64,000 nucleotides of DNA from Saccharophagus degradans 2-40 (GTDB lineage Bacteria > Pseudomonadota > Gammaproteobacteria > Pseudomonadales > Cellvibrionaceae), in NCBI RefSeq assembly GCF_000013665.1, contig NC_007912.1, forward strand, positions 1,908,501-1,972,500. The letters run 5' to 3'. The translations under genes and the position numbers were made by a program. The notes beneath the pieces were generated by a model. It saw nothing but the letters and a program-made list of their open reading frames with translations. It searched no databases and was not told the origin of the DNA. Below are positions 18,852 through 27,508 of this stretch, one piece after another (positions within the stretch are counted from its first letter, which is position 1; every line of letters starts with the position of its first letter).

Positions 18852-20363
18852 ATGACTGTACGCACCCGAGTCGCGCCATCGCCCACCGGCGACCCCCACG
18901 TAGGCACAGCCTACATCGCGCTGTTTAACCTGTGCTTTGCCCGTAAACACGGCGGCCAATTTATATTGCGTATAGAAGACACCGATCAAAGCCGGTCTAC
19001 GCCTGAATCTGAACAGGCCATTTTAGATTCTTTACGTTGGTTAGGTTTAGAGTGGGACGAAGGCCCAGACGTTGGCGGAGCTGCAGGCCCATATCGTCAA
19101 AGTGAGCGCAAAGAAATATACGCCCAATACGTGCAGCAGCTGCTGGATGCAGGCCATGCCTTTAAATGCTACCGCACCACCGAAGAGCTAGATATGTTGC
19201 GTGCCGCACGTAAAGAAGCGGGCATACACTCAGCGCTTAAGCAAAGCGATCTAATGCTAACCGAGCAAGAGCAAGCCGAGCGCGAAGCCGCCGGTATTCC
19301 CTATGTGGTACGCATGAAAGTGCCAGAAGAAGAGGGCGCCTGCCAAGTAACCGATTTGTTGCGCGGTAATATCGATTTAGATTGGAGCATGGTTGATGCT
19401 CAAATTCTAATGAAATCCGACGGCATGCCAACCTACCACTTGGCCAACGTGGTAGACGATCACTTAATGAAAATTACCCACGTTATTCGCGGTGAAGAGT
19501 GGATTAACTCGGCCCCCAAACACATATTGCTATACCAATACTTTGGCTGGGATGTGCCCGTATTTTGCCACTTGCCGCTACTGCGCAACCCAGATAAAAC
19601 CAAGCTAAGTAAGCGTAAAAACCCAACCAGTATTCTGTATTACAAGCAAGCAGGTTACTTGCCAGAGGCCTTAACCAACTATTTGGGGCGTATGGGCTGG
19701 TCTATGCCGGATGAGAGCGAGAAGTTCTCTATTCAAGAAATGCTCAACCACTTCGATATCGCCCGTGTATCGCTAGGTGGCCCAGTATTCGATATAGAAA
19801 AGCTTAACTGGCTAAACGGCTTATGGATTCGTGAAGACCTAGACGACGCAGCATTGGCGCAGCGCCTAGTAGATTGGAAATTCAACCAAGATAACTTGCT
19901 AGCGGTTATTCCCCACGTTAAACAACGTATGGAGACCCTAGGCGACTTTTTACCCATGGTAAGCTTCTTAGCGGCAAATACCCTAGGCATTACCGAAGAG
20001 AGCTTTAAGGGTAATAAGCTAGACCTAGAAGACCAGAAAAAGGTGCTGCAGTTTGCCCTGTGGCAGCTAGATACCATGCGCACATGGGAGCGAGACGACA
20101 TATTCGCAACCCTAAAAGGCTTAGCCGATGGTATGGGTATAAAGCTAAAAGACTTCTTGGCACCGTTATTTGTGGCTATTTCTGGCTCTACCGCGAGCTT
20201 TTCGGTAATGGATGCCATGGTGCTACTGGGCAGCGACCTAAGCCGAGCACGTTTACGCGTAGCCGTAGAAGTATTAGGCGGAGCCGGTAAAAAGGTGCTT
20301 AAGCGCTACGAGAAAGAATTTGCGGCATTATCGCAATTAAACGAAGAAAGCGACGCGGAATAG
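18852..20363 (+). CDS. gltX: Glutamyl-tRNA synthetase
   Basis: 503 residues. Charges tRNA-Glu with glutamate. The class I HIGH-type motif appears in [19 protein letters not shown] at the N-terminus and the KMSKS-type loop in [10 protein letters not shown]. The closest pattern is the Pseudomonas-type GltX ([17 protein letters not shown]). I chose the ATG at 18852 because it fits the conserved start [10 protein letters not shown] and has CAAGAGG upstream; the frame is open back to 18714. It is immediately followed by tRNA-Ala, an arrangement also common in pseudomonads. Confidence 0.97.
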   Translation: MTVRTRVAPSPTGDPHVGTAYIALFNLCFARKHGGQFILRIEDTDQSRSTPESEQAILDSLRWLGLEWDEGPDVGGAAGPYRQSERKEIYAQYVQQLLDAGHAFKCYRTTEELDMLRAARKEAGIHSALKQSDLMLTEQEQAEREAAGIPYVVRMKVPEEEGACQVTDLLRGNIDLDWSMVDAQILMKSDGMPTYHLANVVDDHLMKITHVIRGEEWINSAPKHILLYQYFGWDVPVFCHLPLLRNPDKTKLSKRKNPTSILYYKQAGYLPEALTNYLGRMGWSMPDESEKFSIQEMLNHFDIARVSLGGPVFDIEKLNWLNGLWIREDLDDAALAQRLVDWKFNQDNLLAVIPHVKQRMETLGDFLPMVSFLAANTLGITEESFKGNKLDLEDQKKVLQFALWQLDTMRTWERDDIFATLKGLADGMGIKLKDFLAPLFVAISGSTASFSVMDAMVLLGSDLSRARLRVAVEVLGGAGKKVLKRYEKEFAALSQLNEESDAE

Positions 20364-20392
20364 TTGACAGCCCAAGAGGCACTGCATACAAT
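20364..20392 (+). promoter_or_regulatory. Sigma-70 promoter of tRNA-Ala
   Basis: TTGACA (20364-20369), 17-base spacer, TACAAT (20387-20392), then a GC-rich GCGCGCC discriminator of the kind seen at stable-RNA promoters under stringent control. It starts directly after the gltX stop codon. Confidence 0.85.
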
Positions 20393-20431
20393 GCGCGCCT
20401 CTTGTGTGGCAATGCCCGCAAGCCCAAATTT

Positions 20432-20507
20432 GGGGCCTTAGCTCAGCTGGGAGAGCGCAACACTGGCAGTGTTGAGGTCAGCGGTTCGATCCCGCTAGGC
20501 TCCACCA
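20432..20507 (+). tRNA. tRNA-Ala (anticodon GGC)
   Basis: 76 bases with encoded CCA. The acceptor stem GGGGCCT pairs with AGGCTCC (allowing one G-U pair). D-arm GCTC/GAGC, anticodon stem CAACA/TGTTG with loop CTGGCAG (anticodon GGC, reading GCC), and T-arm AGCGG-TTCGATC-CCGCT are all intact. It is preceded by its own promoter and followed by a terminator. Confidence 0.97.
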
Positions 20508-20512
20508 AATAA

Positions 20513-20543
20513 AAAACCTCGCTCGCAAGAGCGGGGTTTTTTT
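20513..20543 (+). terminator. Terminator of tRNA-Ala
   Basis: Twelve-bp stem with one G-U pair (20513-20524 with 20529-20540), GCAA tetraloop, then a T-run. Confidence 0.9.
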
Positions 20544-21062
20544 AATGTGGGGTACTGTAAGCGACAGTCCGAGGAGGGATTGAGCCTAGCTCATCAATCT
20601 GCGTGGTGTTTACCCCGCAACCCACTTTCTAGCATTTCCTTTATATTTGAGCTTAATCTTCAACCATGTCTAAAAGGTGCCGATTCGGCTATTTATACTG
20701 CCAAGCCTCTCTACTAGCAATGTCATTGCGTCGATAAGCCGACAGATCTTATATTCACTTCTGTGTATGCTGGATGGCAAATATCCACTTTCGTTTGATT
20801 AGATAAGTGGGGGGGAGTTGTATTGCCTTTAGTGTGGGTGGAGGCAGGAGATTAAACTAAAGTTCGCAAAATTGTTAAAGTGATATTTTCTGAATCTTTA
20901 TGGTGGGCATTGCCCACCAGTATATAGAGTGCCTGAGATTGTTTTAAATTCACGCTTTTAGTTGGCGCGAAAACTATCTATGGTAATGCGTAAACACGAA
21001 AAGCGGTGGTTTTAGTTCAGCATATGTGATTATTTACCAAGGCATATCTTCTAATGGTCGAT
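20544..21062. other. Intergenic region without a recognised gene
   Basis: About 520 AT-rich bases. I see no open frame of useful length with a ribosome-binding site, no tRNA-like fold and no repeat. It lies downstream of both the tRNA and the minus-strand gene at 21063. Confidence 0.5.
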
Positions 21063-21767
21063 CTATTGCCGACGGATAGTGTCGAATATTAGTTCAGAAT
21101 AAAAAGCTGAAATGGCTTTTCCATTATAGGTTGCTGGAATAAATTTTTGGTTTTTAAAAGATTCTTCTAGGTATTTGGTACACTTATCTCCAGCGTTGTC
21201 GCCTTCTACTGCGACACTGCTTACAGTTCCTAATTCCGAGATGACAGCATTCACAGTTATATGCTTGTTATAGCTGCATCCGGCACCAAATATTCCTCCT
21301 GGAACACTATATCTTTGAGGGGAGGTATAATCTACTCCGTATTTATCTACTTCTAAACCGGAGTTTCCGATGACTTCGATCGAGGTGGCCGAGCCTTTTT
21401 TAATGAAAAGAACATAATACTGAAAGTATACTGGTCTAGCGGTTCCATTAACTCTAGCTGGATTGAAAACGGATTTACTGGCTGCTCGATTAATCATGCT
21501 TACGAATGGGAAGTGTACGCCGCCTTCTTCGTAGCAGAAATTATGGTCCACTTTCCCGTTTCGCTTAATAACTGCGTCACATCTAATTACAACCGCTATA
21601 TCTTCCTTTGATTTTTCATGTTTTCTAGGGAATTTAATTAATTTTTCAATCGACATTCTCGAATCTTTTATGCTGGCGGGAACAAATTCCTCTAATGTAT
21701 TATCATCGTTGGGGAATGTTGGTAAGGAAAAAACTAGAAAAGCTAATGGGATTATGTGCTTTAGCAT
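21063..21767 (-). CDS. Exported protein with TonB C-terminal-like repeats
   Basis: 234 residues with a signal peptide (cleavage near LPTFPND). Two halves each resemble the TonB C-terminal fold. One is around residues 60-125 (IRCDAVIKRNGKVDHNFCY then FNPARVNGTARPVYFQYYVLF). The other is around 160-230 (VNAVISELGTVSSVAVEG then FIPATYNGKAISAFYSELIF). The pattern of a strand, a GxV turn, a helix and a F.PA..NG strand is the one seen in TonB-C proteins. No transmembrane anchor or proline-rich linker exists, so it is unlikely to energise receptors; the role is unknown. Lone gene in an AT-rich stretch. Confidence 0.65.
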   Translation of the reverse strand: MLKHIIPLAFLVFSLPTFPNDDNTLEEFVPASIKDSRMSIEKLIKFPRKHEKSKEDIAVVIRCDAVIKRNGKVDHNFCYEEGGVHFPFVSMINRAASKSVFNPARVNGTARPVYFQYYVLFIKKGSATSIEVIGNSGLEVDKYGVDYTSPQRYSVPGGIFGAGCSYNKHITVNAVISELGTVSSVAVEGDNAGDKCTKYLEESFKNQKFIPATYNGKAISAFYSELIFDTIRRQ

Positions 21768-22483
21768 GATTGTACCAGCTTGAATGGTTGGAAAGTTACT
21801 TGTGGTTGTGAAGAAAAGTTTGGCGTTTAAATTGTTGTTGGTGAAAATATATCACAGAATTCTAAAATAGAATTGTCATGAACGCTAGTTTTGTGATGAT
21901 TATGAGATATGTACTTCCTATGCTGTCGGAAAAATAGGTGTTATAAAAGTTTATGTTAAATAATGGAGCTAAGCGGTTGTTTAGCGCCTTGCACCCTCAA
22001 GTACTAAAGAATTATTTCGAGCTGTGACTATCGCTTCGCTCGCAAGACGTTGAAAAGAAGGTTGCAGAACTTTTGAGGTAGCCAGATACTGAAGGGTATT
22101 GATTCAAAAATATTTTTTGAGCTGAATTGTAAGTAGGAAACCTTATTTTCACTTTGTGCTGATAGGTCTTGGTATGTGCAAATTACTACTTCTCGAGCAC
22201 TGTACTATTTCTAGCTATTACCATTTAGGCTCACGCCGCTACTTGTCTAACTCACGCCAAATTTTTTGATTGTTCAAAGTCAAAATTGCCGCGTAGCTAC
22301 CCCTTCTAATGCACAATTCTTGCACATTTCTAACATTGTTCTTACTTTATTGTTACTCACAATGGCTTAACATTATGGCTGCTTAAGCTTGCAATAGTGT
22401 TTTGGGTAACCTTACCTGAATATGGAATTTTCCAAGTGGTGCTTTGCCTGCACTAGTTAATAAGGAATAAAAAGAGAAATATC
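21768..22483. other. Long intergenic region
   Basis: 716 bases between divergent genes with no supported gene. It holds the promoters of the flanking genes. An inverted-repeat-like segment around 22000-22080 has no T-run and no recognisable RNA family. Confidence 0.45.
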
Positions 22484-23506
22484 ATGAATATACGGTCCAT
22501 TGCCACCATCACCCTTTCTGTTGCTTTCTTCGTATTAGTTGTGAGCGGTATTTTGTTGTACGCAACACCTTACAATTTTTGGACTGGCTCTCTGCATGTG
22601 TGGGGCGCTATTTTATTTTTGGTGTGTATTGTTTGGCATATTAAGCACAATGCAAAAACGTACAAAAACCATATGAGTAAAAAGCCGGGTAGGTGGGCAA
22701 TGGGGGCGGCGGTTTTTGGTGTTGTGCCTATTGCAATTGCTTTGGGTTTGAATTTGCCGCCGGTTTATAGCGTTGTACAGTTTGGTTACGATTTAAAAAC
22801 ATCCGCAGAGCCACCTAAGCGGGAATATACCATTGTGGATTTAACCAAAGACAATAGCGCCCCTAAACTTAGCGTATTTTTTAAAGCGGGCTCTTCGTAC
22901 GAGTCTGAACCGCAGCCGATATTTTTGAATATTTCCTATACCAGCGTGCCTCAAATTGTAGTGTGGATGGAAACCTTAGATGGTGAGTATGTGGATACAT
23001 TGTATGTTACGGGTAAAACGTCTAACTCTAGCTATCGCACGAGCGATGAAGAGCCCGACGTAGTGAGAAGGCCAGAAGCGTTACCCTACTGGAGCCATAA
23101 GCGCGGAGTTGTGGCGAGTGACGGGTTGTATATGCCAGAGCACAATAATACAGATTTCGATGGTATTACCGCTGCTACACCTAAGGTAGATTATCAGGTA
23201 GATATGCCTTTGCCCAGTACGGGGCAATATAAGTTGATGGTTGAAGTGAACCGCTCTTACGATTTTAATGAGTACTACAGTAAAACCCGTTTCCCTGATG
23301 ATACTGTGTATAGCGGGCCTGGGTCCTCTGGACAGCCATCGTTAGTGTATGAAGCGATTGTAAACTCTGCTAAAGCAAAGCAATTTATATTTAATTTAGT
23401 TGGACACGGACATCATTCAGGTAAAGATGGTGTGCTTTACCGCGGCCTAGAAAATATTACTACGGCCAAAAATATATTGGATTTTATTGTCGCTACATTA
23501 GATTAA
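22484..23506 (+). CDS. Membrane protein with DUF4405-like b-type cytochrome domain and DUF2271 periplasmic domain
   Basis: 340 residues. The N-terminal 110 residues form three hydrophobic helices with the DUF4405-like pattern GILLYATPYNFWTGSLHVWG and VWHIKHNAKTYKNH, where paired histidines suggest heme binding. The remainder is a periplasmic domain with DUF2271 marks (PQIVVWMETLDGEYVDTLYVT, then the LPYWSHKRG segment and a GHGHHSG loop). Such proteins occur with PepSY/flavin electron-transfer systems; here it stands alone. The AAGGA and AGAGA motifs support the ATG. A role in periplasmic electron transfer is inferred, not shown. Confidence 0.75.
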   Translation: MNIRSIATITLSVAFFVLVVSGILLYATPYNFWTGSLHVWGAILFLVCIVWHIKHNAKTYKNHMSKKPGRWAMGAAVFGVVPIAIALGLNLPPVYSVVQFGYDLKTSAEPPKREYTIVDLTKDNSAPKLSVFFKAGSSYESEPQPIFLNISYTSVPQIVVWMETLDGEYVDTLYVTGKTSNSSYRTSDEEPDVVRRPEALPYWSHKRGVVASDGLYMPEHNNTDFDGITAATPKVDYQVDMPLPSTGQYKLMVEVNRSYDFNEYYSKTRFPDDTVYSGPGSSGQPSLVYEAIVNSAKAKQFIFNLVGHGHHSGKDGVLYRGLENITTAKNILDFIVATLD

Positions 23507-23729
23507 TGTATGCGATAGAAACCTGAATTAAAGACTGAAAAAAGTGTATCTGCAAGTTTATGTATCTCTGCTAAGGCCCTCGTTGTTGATAGTTAACTAG
23601 GTGTTTGTGAAGCCTAGAGGTGCTATTAGGTGTCAATTTGGCCGGAGATACGATTTAAGCTGCTTGTTTCTGATAGTTCTATTGGTTATGTTAGGTAGCT
23701 ATATTAATCTAGATTAAAGGAGCTGTTGC

Positions 23730-24551
23730 ATGCAGACTCATTTGTTGCCTAAATTACTTAAGGGCGGCATCTCTGCAACTGGAGAGGCGCGGGTCATGTT
23801 CTCGATGAAGCCCAATCGAAAAGCTATTGTGTTTATCCATGGATTTAATGGGAATGCAATTAAGACTTGGGCAGATTTTCATGAGCTCTTACCCAATTCG
23901 CCCAAAAGTGAAGGTCGTGATATTTATTTTTATGGCTACGATGGTTTAAGGTCAGAATTAATAGCTAGCGCGGCTATATTTGGCAATTTTCTAAACCAAT
24001 TGTTTAATAATATTACCCCAATACTAAAAGACAATTTATCGCAACCTGCGCAACGCTCTTCAAGCTTTGCTTATGATGAAATTCTTATTGTGGCGCATTC
24101 GTTGGGGGCTGTTATTTCTCGACGAGCATTATTAGATGCGCCCAAAAGGGGATTTGATTGGGGTAATAAAACAAAACTTGTTTTATATGCTCCAGCACAT
24201 ATGGGGGCAAGGGTAGTAGCTTTAGCCATTGAGACTTCAAGTGCAATTCCAATACTAAAGTACTTTTGTTCATTGGTACGTTTTTCATCCCCATTGGTAG
24301 AACAGCTTCAGCCTGGTTCTGCTGTGTTGCAAGCTCTAAAGGCCGATACATTGTCTGCAATTGTTAATAGTAAAAATAAACATTTGGTGGCAAAGAAAGT
24401 CATTATCGCCGAATACGAAAAGATTGTTAGCAATGATACTTTTGCCGGTGATCCTCCGCCTGTTGCAATTCCTGGAGTGAATCATATTGGTGTATGCAAA
24501 CCTACAAAAAGTTTTAACTCGCCACTGCTTCATCTGGAGGATTGTTTATGA
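23730..24551 (+). CDS. Alpha/beta-hydrolase (lipase/esterase-like)
   Basis: 273 residues. The oxyanion motif VFIHGFNGN (34-42), the nucleophile elbow AHSLGAV with Ser124 and a late histidine in VNHIGVCKP complete a serine-hydrolase pattern like eukaryotic-type lipases of the DUF676/PGAP1 group. No signal peptide is obvious, so it is probably cytoplasmic. An AAGGAG ribosome-binding site precedes the ATG. Its stop overlaps the next gene's ATG (ATGA), so the two are translationally coupled and probably act together. Substrate unknown. Confidence 0.8.
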   Translation: MQTHLLPKLLKGGISATGEARVMFSMKPNRKAIVFIHGFNGNAIKTWADFHELLPNSPKSEGRDIYFYGYDGLRSELIASAAIFGNFLNQLFNNITPILKDNLSQPAQRSSSFAYDEILIVAHSLGAVISRRALLDAPKRGFDWGNKTKLVLYAPAHMGARVVALAIETSSAIPILKYFCSLVRFSSPLVEQLQPGSAVLQALKADTLSAIVNSKNKHLVAKKVIIAEYEKIVSNDTFAGDPPPVAIPGVNHIGVCKPTKSFNSPLLHLEDCL

Positions 24552-25516
24552 ATATTAAACAGGCCAATTATGAAGAGTTAATTGCTACCTATTACGAAGA
24601 GTCAGATGCGAAATCTGTAGTGGTTGAGCTTGCGAAATTAATTGATGAAGGTGATGAAAACAAAATTAATTGGTTGCTTCGGGATTATCATGTCGCTGCG
24701 GTTGTTGATAAGTCTGAAATATTGTTTCGAAGAAGGGCCGATAAGTTCATGAAATGTTGCTCTGTTATAGAGGTGGCGGCTCTAGCGGACTTTATCCCAG
24801 ATGTGGCTACAAGCGAATTTGCTGGAGAAATTAAAGATGTTCTATTGCATCAGTCTGTGAAGCCATACTACACGGAATTTTATCCAGAGTATTTGCCTCA
24901 AGAGCTGTCGAAGAGGATGGAAGGCGTATATAACATAACGGAAGATATCTCCGATTCTGAGGCATATAGAATTATGCTTTCTTTTTTGGAGTTGGATCAG
25001 CATTTCGAAGAGAATTTAGCCAATGGATATTTACTAAGGTTGTTGGACTCGTTCACTATAACAAAAAAGAGGCGTAGTATAGGAGTTAAAGAAACAGTTA
25101 GATTTAAAGACTTGGTTGCTTTAATGCATTCTCCACAAAAATTTATTGATAGCTTGTTTATGGATGTAAGGAAGCAGGGCGTGTTGGAAAAGGCGGTAAA
25201 TGAATTTTCTTTGTTTATCCAGTTTTGTTTCGACTTAACCGATCTATTAAAGCTTTGCGATAATTACCCCCTAATACAGCGTGCAATTTGGAGTTGCTAT
25301 AGTTATTGGTTTGGTGTTCTGGGCGAAAAGCTTGAGGCCAAACTAGGTAAAGCTTTAGATGGATTTTTATCGTGGGTACCCCCAGGTGATTTAGAGATAA
25401 ATGCGGATGAAGCTATTGCTGATATACAAAAATATGTGGGAGAGGCGCGTTCCGTTTTGGTGGGTTTGGTTTCTTATCGAAATAGATATGACTCAATAGC
25501 GCTAAACAGTATTTAA
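24548..25516 (+). CDS. Unknown protein coupled to the alpha/beta-hydrolase
   Basis: 322 residues from the ATG in the ATGA overlap (a TTG six bases upstream is also in frame). It looks soluble and helical, with many acidic residues; I see no signal peptide, transmembrane segment or recognised catalytic motif. Leucine-rich segments (ELAKLIDEGDENKINWLL, FIQFCFDLTDLLKLCD) suggest a helical-repeat scaffold. Translational coupling suggests it regulates, inhibits or partners the hydrolase. Base composition is AT-rich like the surrounding stretch. Confidence 0.65.
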   Translation: MNIKQANYEELIATYYEESDAKSVVVELAKLIDEGDENKINWLLRDYHVAAVVDKSEILFRRRADKFMKCCSVIEVAALADFIPDVATSEFAGEIKDVLLHQSVKPYYTEFYPEYLPQELSKRMEGVYNITEDISDSEAYRIMLSFLELDQHFEENLANGYLLRLLDSFTITKKRRSIGVKETVRFKDLVALMHSPQKFIDSLFMDVRKQGVLEKAVNEFSLFIQFCFDLTDLLKLCDNYPLIQRAIWSCYSYWFGVLGEKLEAKLGKALDGFLSWVPPGDLEINADEAIADIQKYVGEARSVLVGLVSYRNRYDSIALNSI

Positions 25517-25675
25517 TAATTCTATACTTTTTTCTGCTGGTACGCTCGAGCTGTTCTTCTTAAATAGTATGGCTAGGCGAGTTGAGGTGGTCTGCTTCAA
25601 ATCCTTGGGTGAGTATTTTTGATGATTGTTTTGAGCTGGCTGGCAATACCTACTATACGAGATCGGTTGGTTGTT

Positions 25676-26272
25676 ATGTCTAAAATATTTATTTTAAGCC
25701 TACCTAGAACCGGCACCACAAGCACGTGTATTTATCTGCTTGAGAGCGGTTATAAAGTTGCTCACACCGCGTTTAATGAAGCTGCATTTGAGTTGGCAGA
25801 AGTGGTTGCCGACACGCCTGTATTTATCGACTACGCAAGCTTGTATTCGCGATACCCAAATTCCAAATTTATTTACTTGCAACGCCCTGAGGGAGACTGG
25901 TTGGAGTCTATTCGAAGGTTGTTGCTTAGTATGCGCAAGCGATGGCTAGCCGATAGCAATTTTTTTGAAAGTGATATTAAGCGCTGCTTTTTGGCGGCGT
26001 TTCCAGAGTTCTGTTCAAAAAAAGAATTTAGTAATGAGTATTTACTTTCTTGCTATCGTAAGCATCAAATAGCTGTGGATAGGTTCTTTAACGATAAGCC
26101 CGAGCAGCTATTAAGGGTAGATATAACCCAGCTCGGTGCAGGTGAAAAAATCCTGAAGTTTTGCGGTAAAGCTCTCGGTGGTTCATCGAATGAGTTACCG
26201 CATGTAAATAAAGGGCGGCGTATTACTTACTGGGAAACTATTGAGCACCCAAATAAAGTATTCTCTAAATAA
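25676..26272 (+). CDS. Sulfotransferase-family protein
   Basis: 198 residues from the ATG at 25676; the frame also opens at ATG 25622. The first strand and loop FILSLPRTGTTSTCIYLL is the PAPS 5'-phosphosulfate-binding P-loop of sulfotransferases. SKFIYLQRPEGDWLESIRR resembles the conserved 3'-phosphate-binding R/S region. Such enzymes transfer sulfate from PAPS to sugars, lipids or proteins. It is short for the family, and the acceptor cannot be predicted. No PAPS synthesis gene is nearby. It is 159 bases after the coupled hydrolase pair. Confidence 0.7.
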   Translation: MSKIFILSLPRTGTTSTCIYLLESGYKVAHTAFNEAAFELAEVVADTPVFIDYASLYSRYPNSKFIYLQRPEGDWLESIRRLLLSMRKRWLADSNFFESDIKRCFLAAFPEFCSKKEFSNEYLLSCYRKHQIAVDRFFNDKPEQLLRVDITQLGAGEKILKFCGKALGGSSNELPHVNKGRRITYWETIEHPNKVFSK

Positions 26273-26360
26273 AAGGGGTTCTAGCTATTTTTTCTGGCTA
26301 CGCCCCGGGGTTTTTAGGCATTCGCGTGCTCCTCGGATTTGAATCCACGTAGGTTTGGAG

Positions 26361-26394
26361 TGTTGGCCCTATAGAAATACCTCTAGGGCCAGCA
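26361..26394 (-). terminator. Hairpin after the DUF481 gene
   Basis: Fourteen-position stem with one mismatch and one G-U pair (26361-26374 with 26381-26394, core GGCCCTA/TAGGGCC) and a 6-base loop, five bases past the minus-strand stop. No T-run is present, so termination strength is uncertain. Confidence 0.5.
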
Positions 26395-26398
26395 CGTG

Positions 26399-27172
26399 TT
26401 AAAAGTTGTATGCCAAAGAGGTGAAGTAAGAGTGATCTACATGCTCTAACTCGCCTACTGGTTTGCTATCGTATTGCGTTTCTAGGGTAACTTTTAATGC
26501 GAGTTTTTCACTAATTTTTACGGTAAACGCAAGGTTGTTATACGCGTAGCTATCGGCAATGTCGCCTAAGCGAGGCTGCCAGTAAAGTGTGTTGCTGAAC
26601 GATGTGCTTTGGGTAAGCTGTTTGGCGTAATTTATATAGCTGTTGGCGCGGGCATATTGTTCTTCGCGCTCTTCGTCGGTTGCGGTTTCTGGCAGGTTGT
26701 ATACTTCTTGGGTGTAATATGCGCCTAATCCAAAATTAAATAAGTAATCGTCGTCTTTTTGCGATACTTTAAATCTGGCGCCTGCACCAATAAGTGCTCT
26801 GGAATCCAAAAGCTTAAATGTATCCTCTTGGTACTGCACAAATCCTTCAATGGCTAGCTTGTTGGAGTTGTGGTGAATGTAACGCTGATGGATAAATTTA
26901 TTATCTGTATCTTTAACTTTATTACTTTCACCGTATTCTGCACTTGCTGATGTTAGCCATTGGTGTGCACCTGCTCGGTAGCTAAGTTGGCCAGCTATGC
27001 TGTGGGTTTGCCTGTTACTGTTACCCGATTTGCCTTTTAAAGATAATTCAATATTCCCGTGTAACCCATCTTGTTCACCTTGTTTGTGAAGATACTCCAT
27101 ATTTGTAATGGCTGCTGCTGTAGCGCTGTGTAATGCCGCGGCTGCAATAATTGCTTTGATAAAAGTTCGCAT
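26399..27172 (-). CDS. DUF481 family outer-membrane-like protein
   Basis: 257 residues. A Sec signal peptide (cleavage near TAAA-IT) is followed by alternating amphipathic strands typical of a small beta-barrel. The DUF481 pattern is visible: GNIELSLKGKSGNSNRQTH near the start of the mature protein, GAGARFKVSQ in the middle and a terminal aromatic (SLAYNF). E. coli YdiY is the best-known relative; function unknown, with acid induction reported for YdiY. Lone gene. Confidence 0.8.
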   Translation of the reverse strand: MRTFIKAIIAAAALHSATAAAITNMEYLHKQGEQDGLHGNIELSLKGKSGNSNRQTHSIAGQLSYRAGAHQWLTSASAEYGESNKVKDTDNKFIHQRYIHHNSNKLAIEGFVQYQEDTFKLLDSRALIGAGARFKVSQKDDDYLFNFGLGAYYTQEVYNLPETATDEEREEQYARANSYINYAKQLTQSTSFSNTLYWQPRLGDIADSYAYNNLAFTVKISEKLALKVTLETQYDSKPVGELEHVDHSYFTSLAYNF

Positions 27173-27508
27173 AATTTACTGGGAATTCCTGATTGTAATT
27201 TGTTTGAAAATATTAAGCGTGTAAGCGGGAGAGGCGTTGATTGTTGCCTGCCATTGGCAGGTGGCTGGTATGTGTCGCCCTTGTGGGGCTGGCATCATAA
27301 AGAAAGCGGTATTGTGCTGCAAGGATCATTTAGGCGCCTAAGTGGAGATGCAGGAGACAGTGCTTTTTATTACCGGCTGACCGATATACAAATTGGAAGA
27401 CAATGTAATTAAATATTAGTGTAACCAAACGTATCGGCGTGTTACATTTCTCTACGATGTTACCGGATAGGTAACACGCTAATTAAAATTACATAGCGGA
27501 GATTTGTT

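Noticed and set aside
21990-22085. Integron attC site or mobile-element remnant
   Set aside because: Imperfect inverted words only; no GTTRRRY core site, integrase or cassette gene nearby.
23730-25516. Type VI lipase effector with immunity protein
   Set aside because: No PAAR, VgrG or Hcp nearby, the locus is 25 kb from the type VI genes, and the partner has no signal peptide as periplasmic immunity proteins do. Kept only as one possibility.
27200-27412. Open frame of 70 residues upstream of the protease gene
   Set aside because: No ribosome-binding site or recognisable domain; probably chance.
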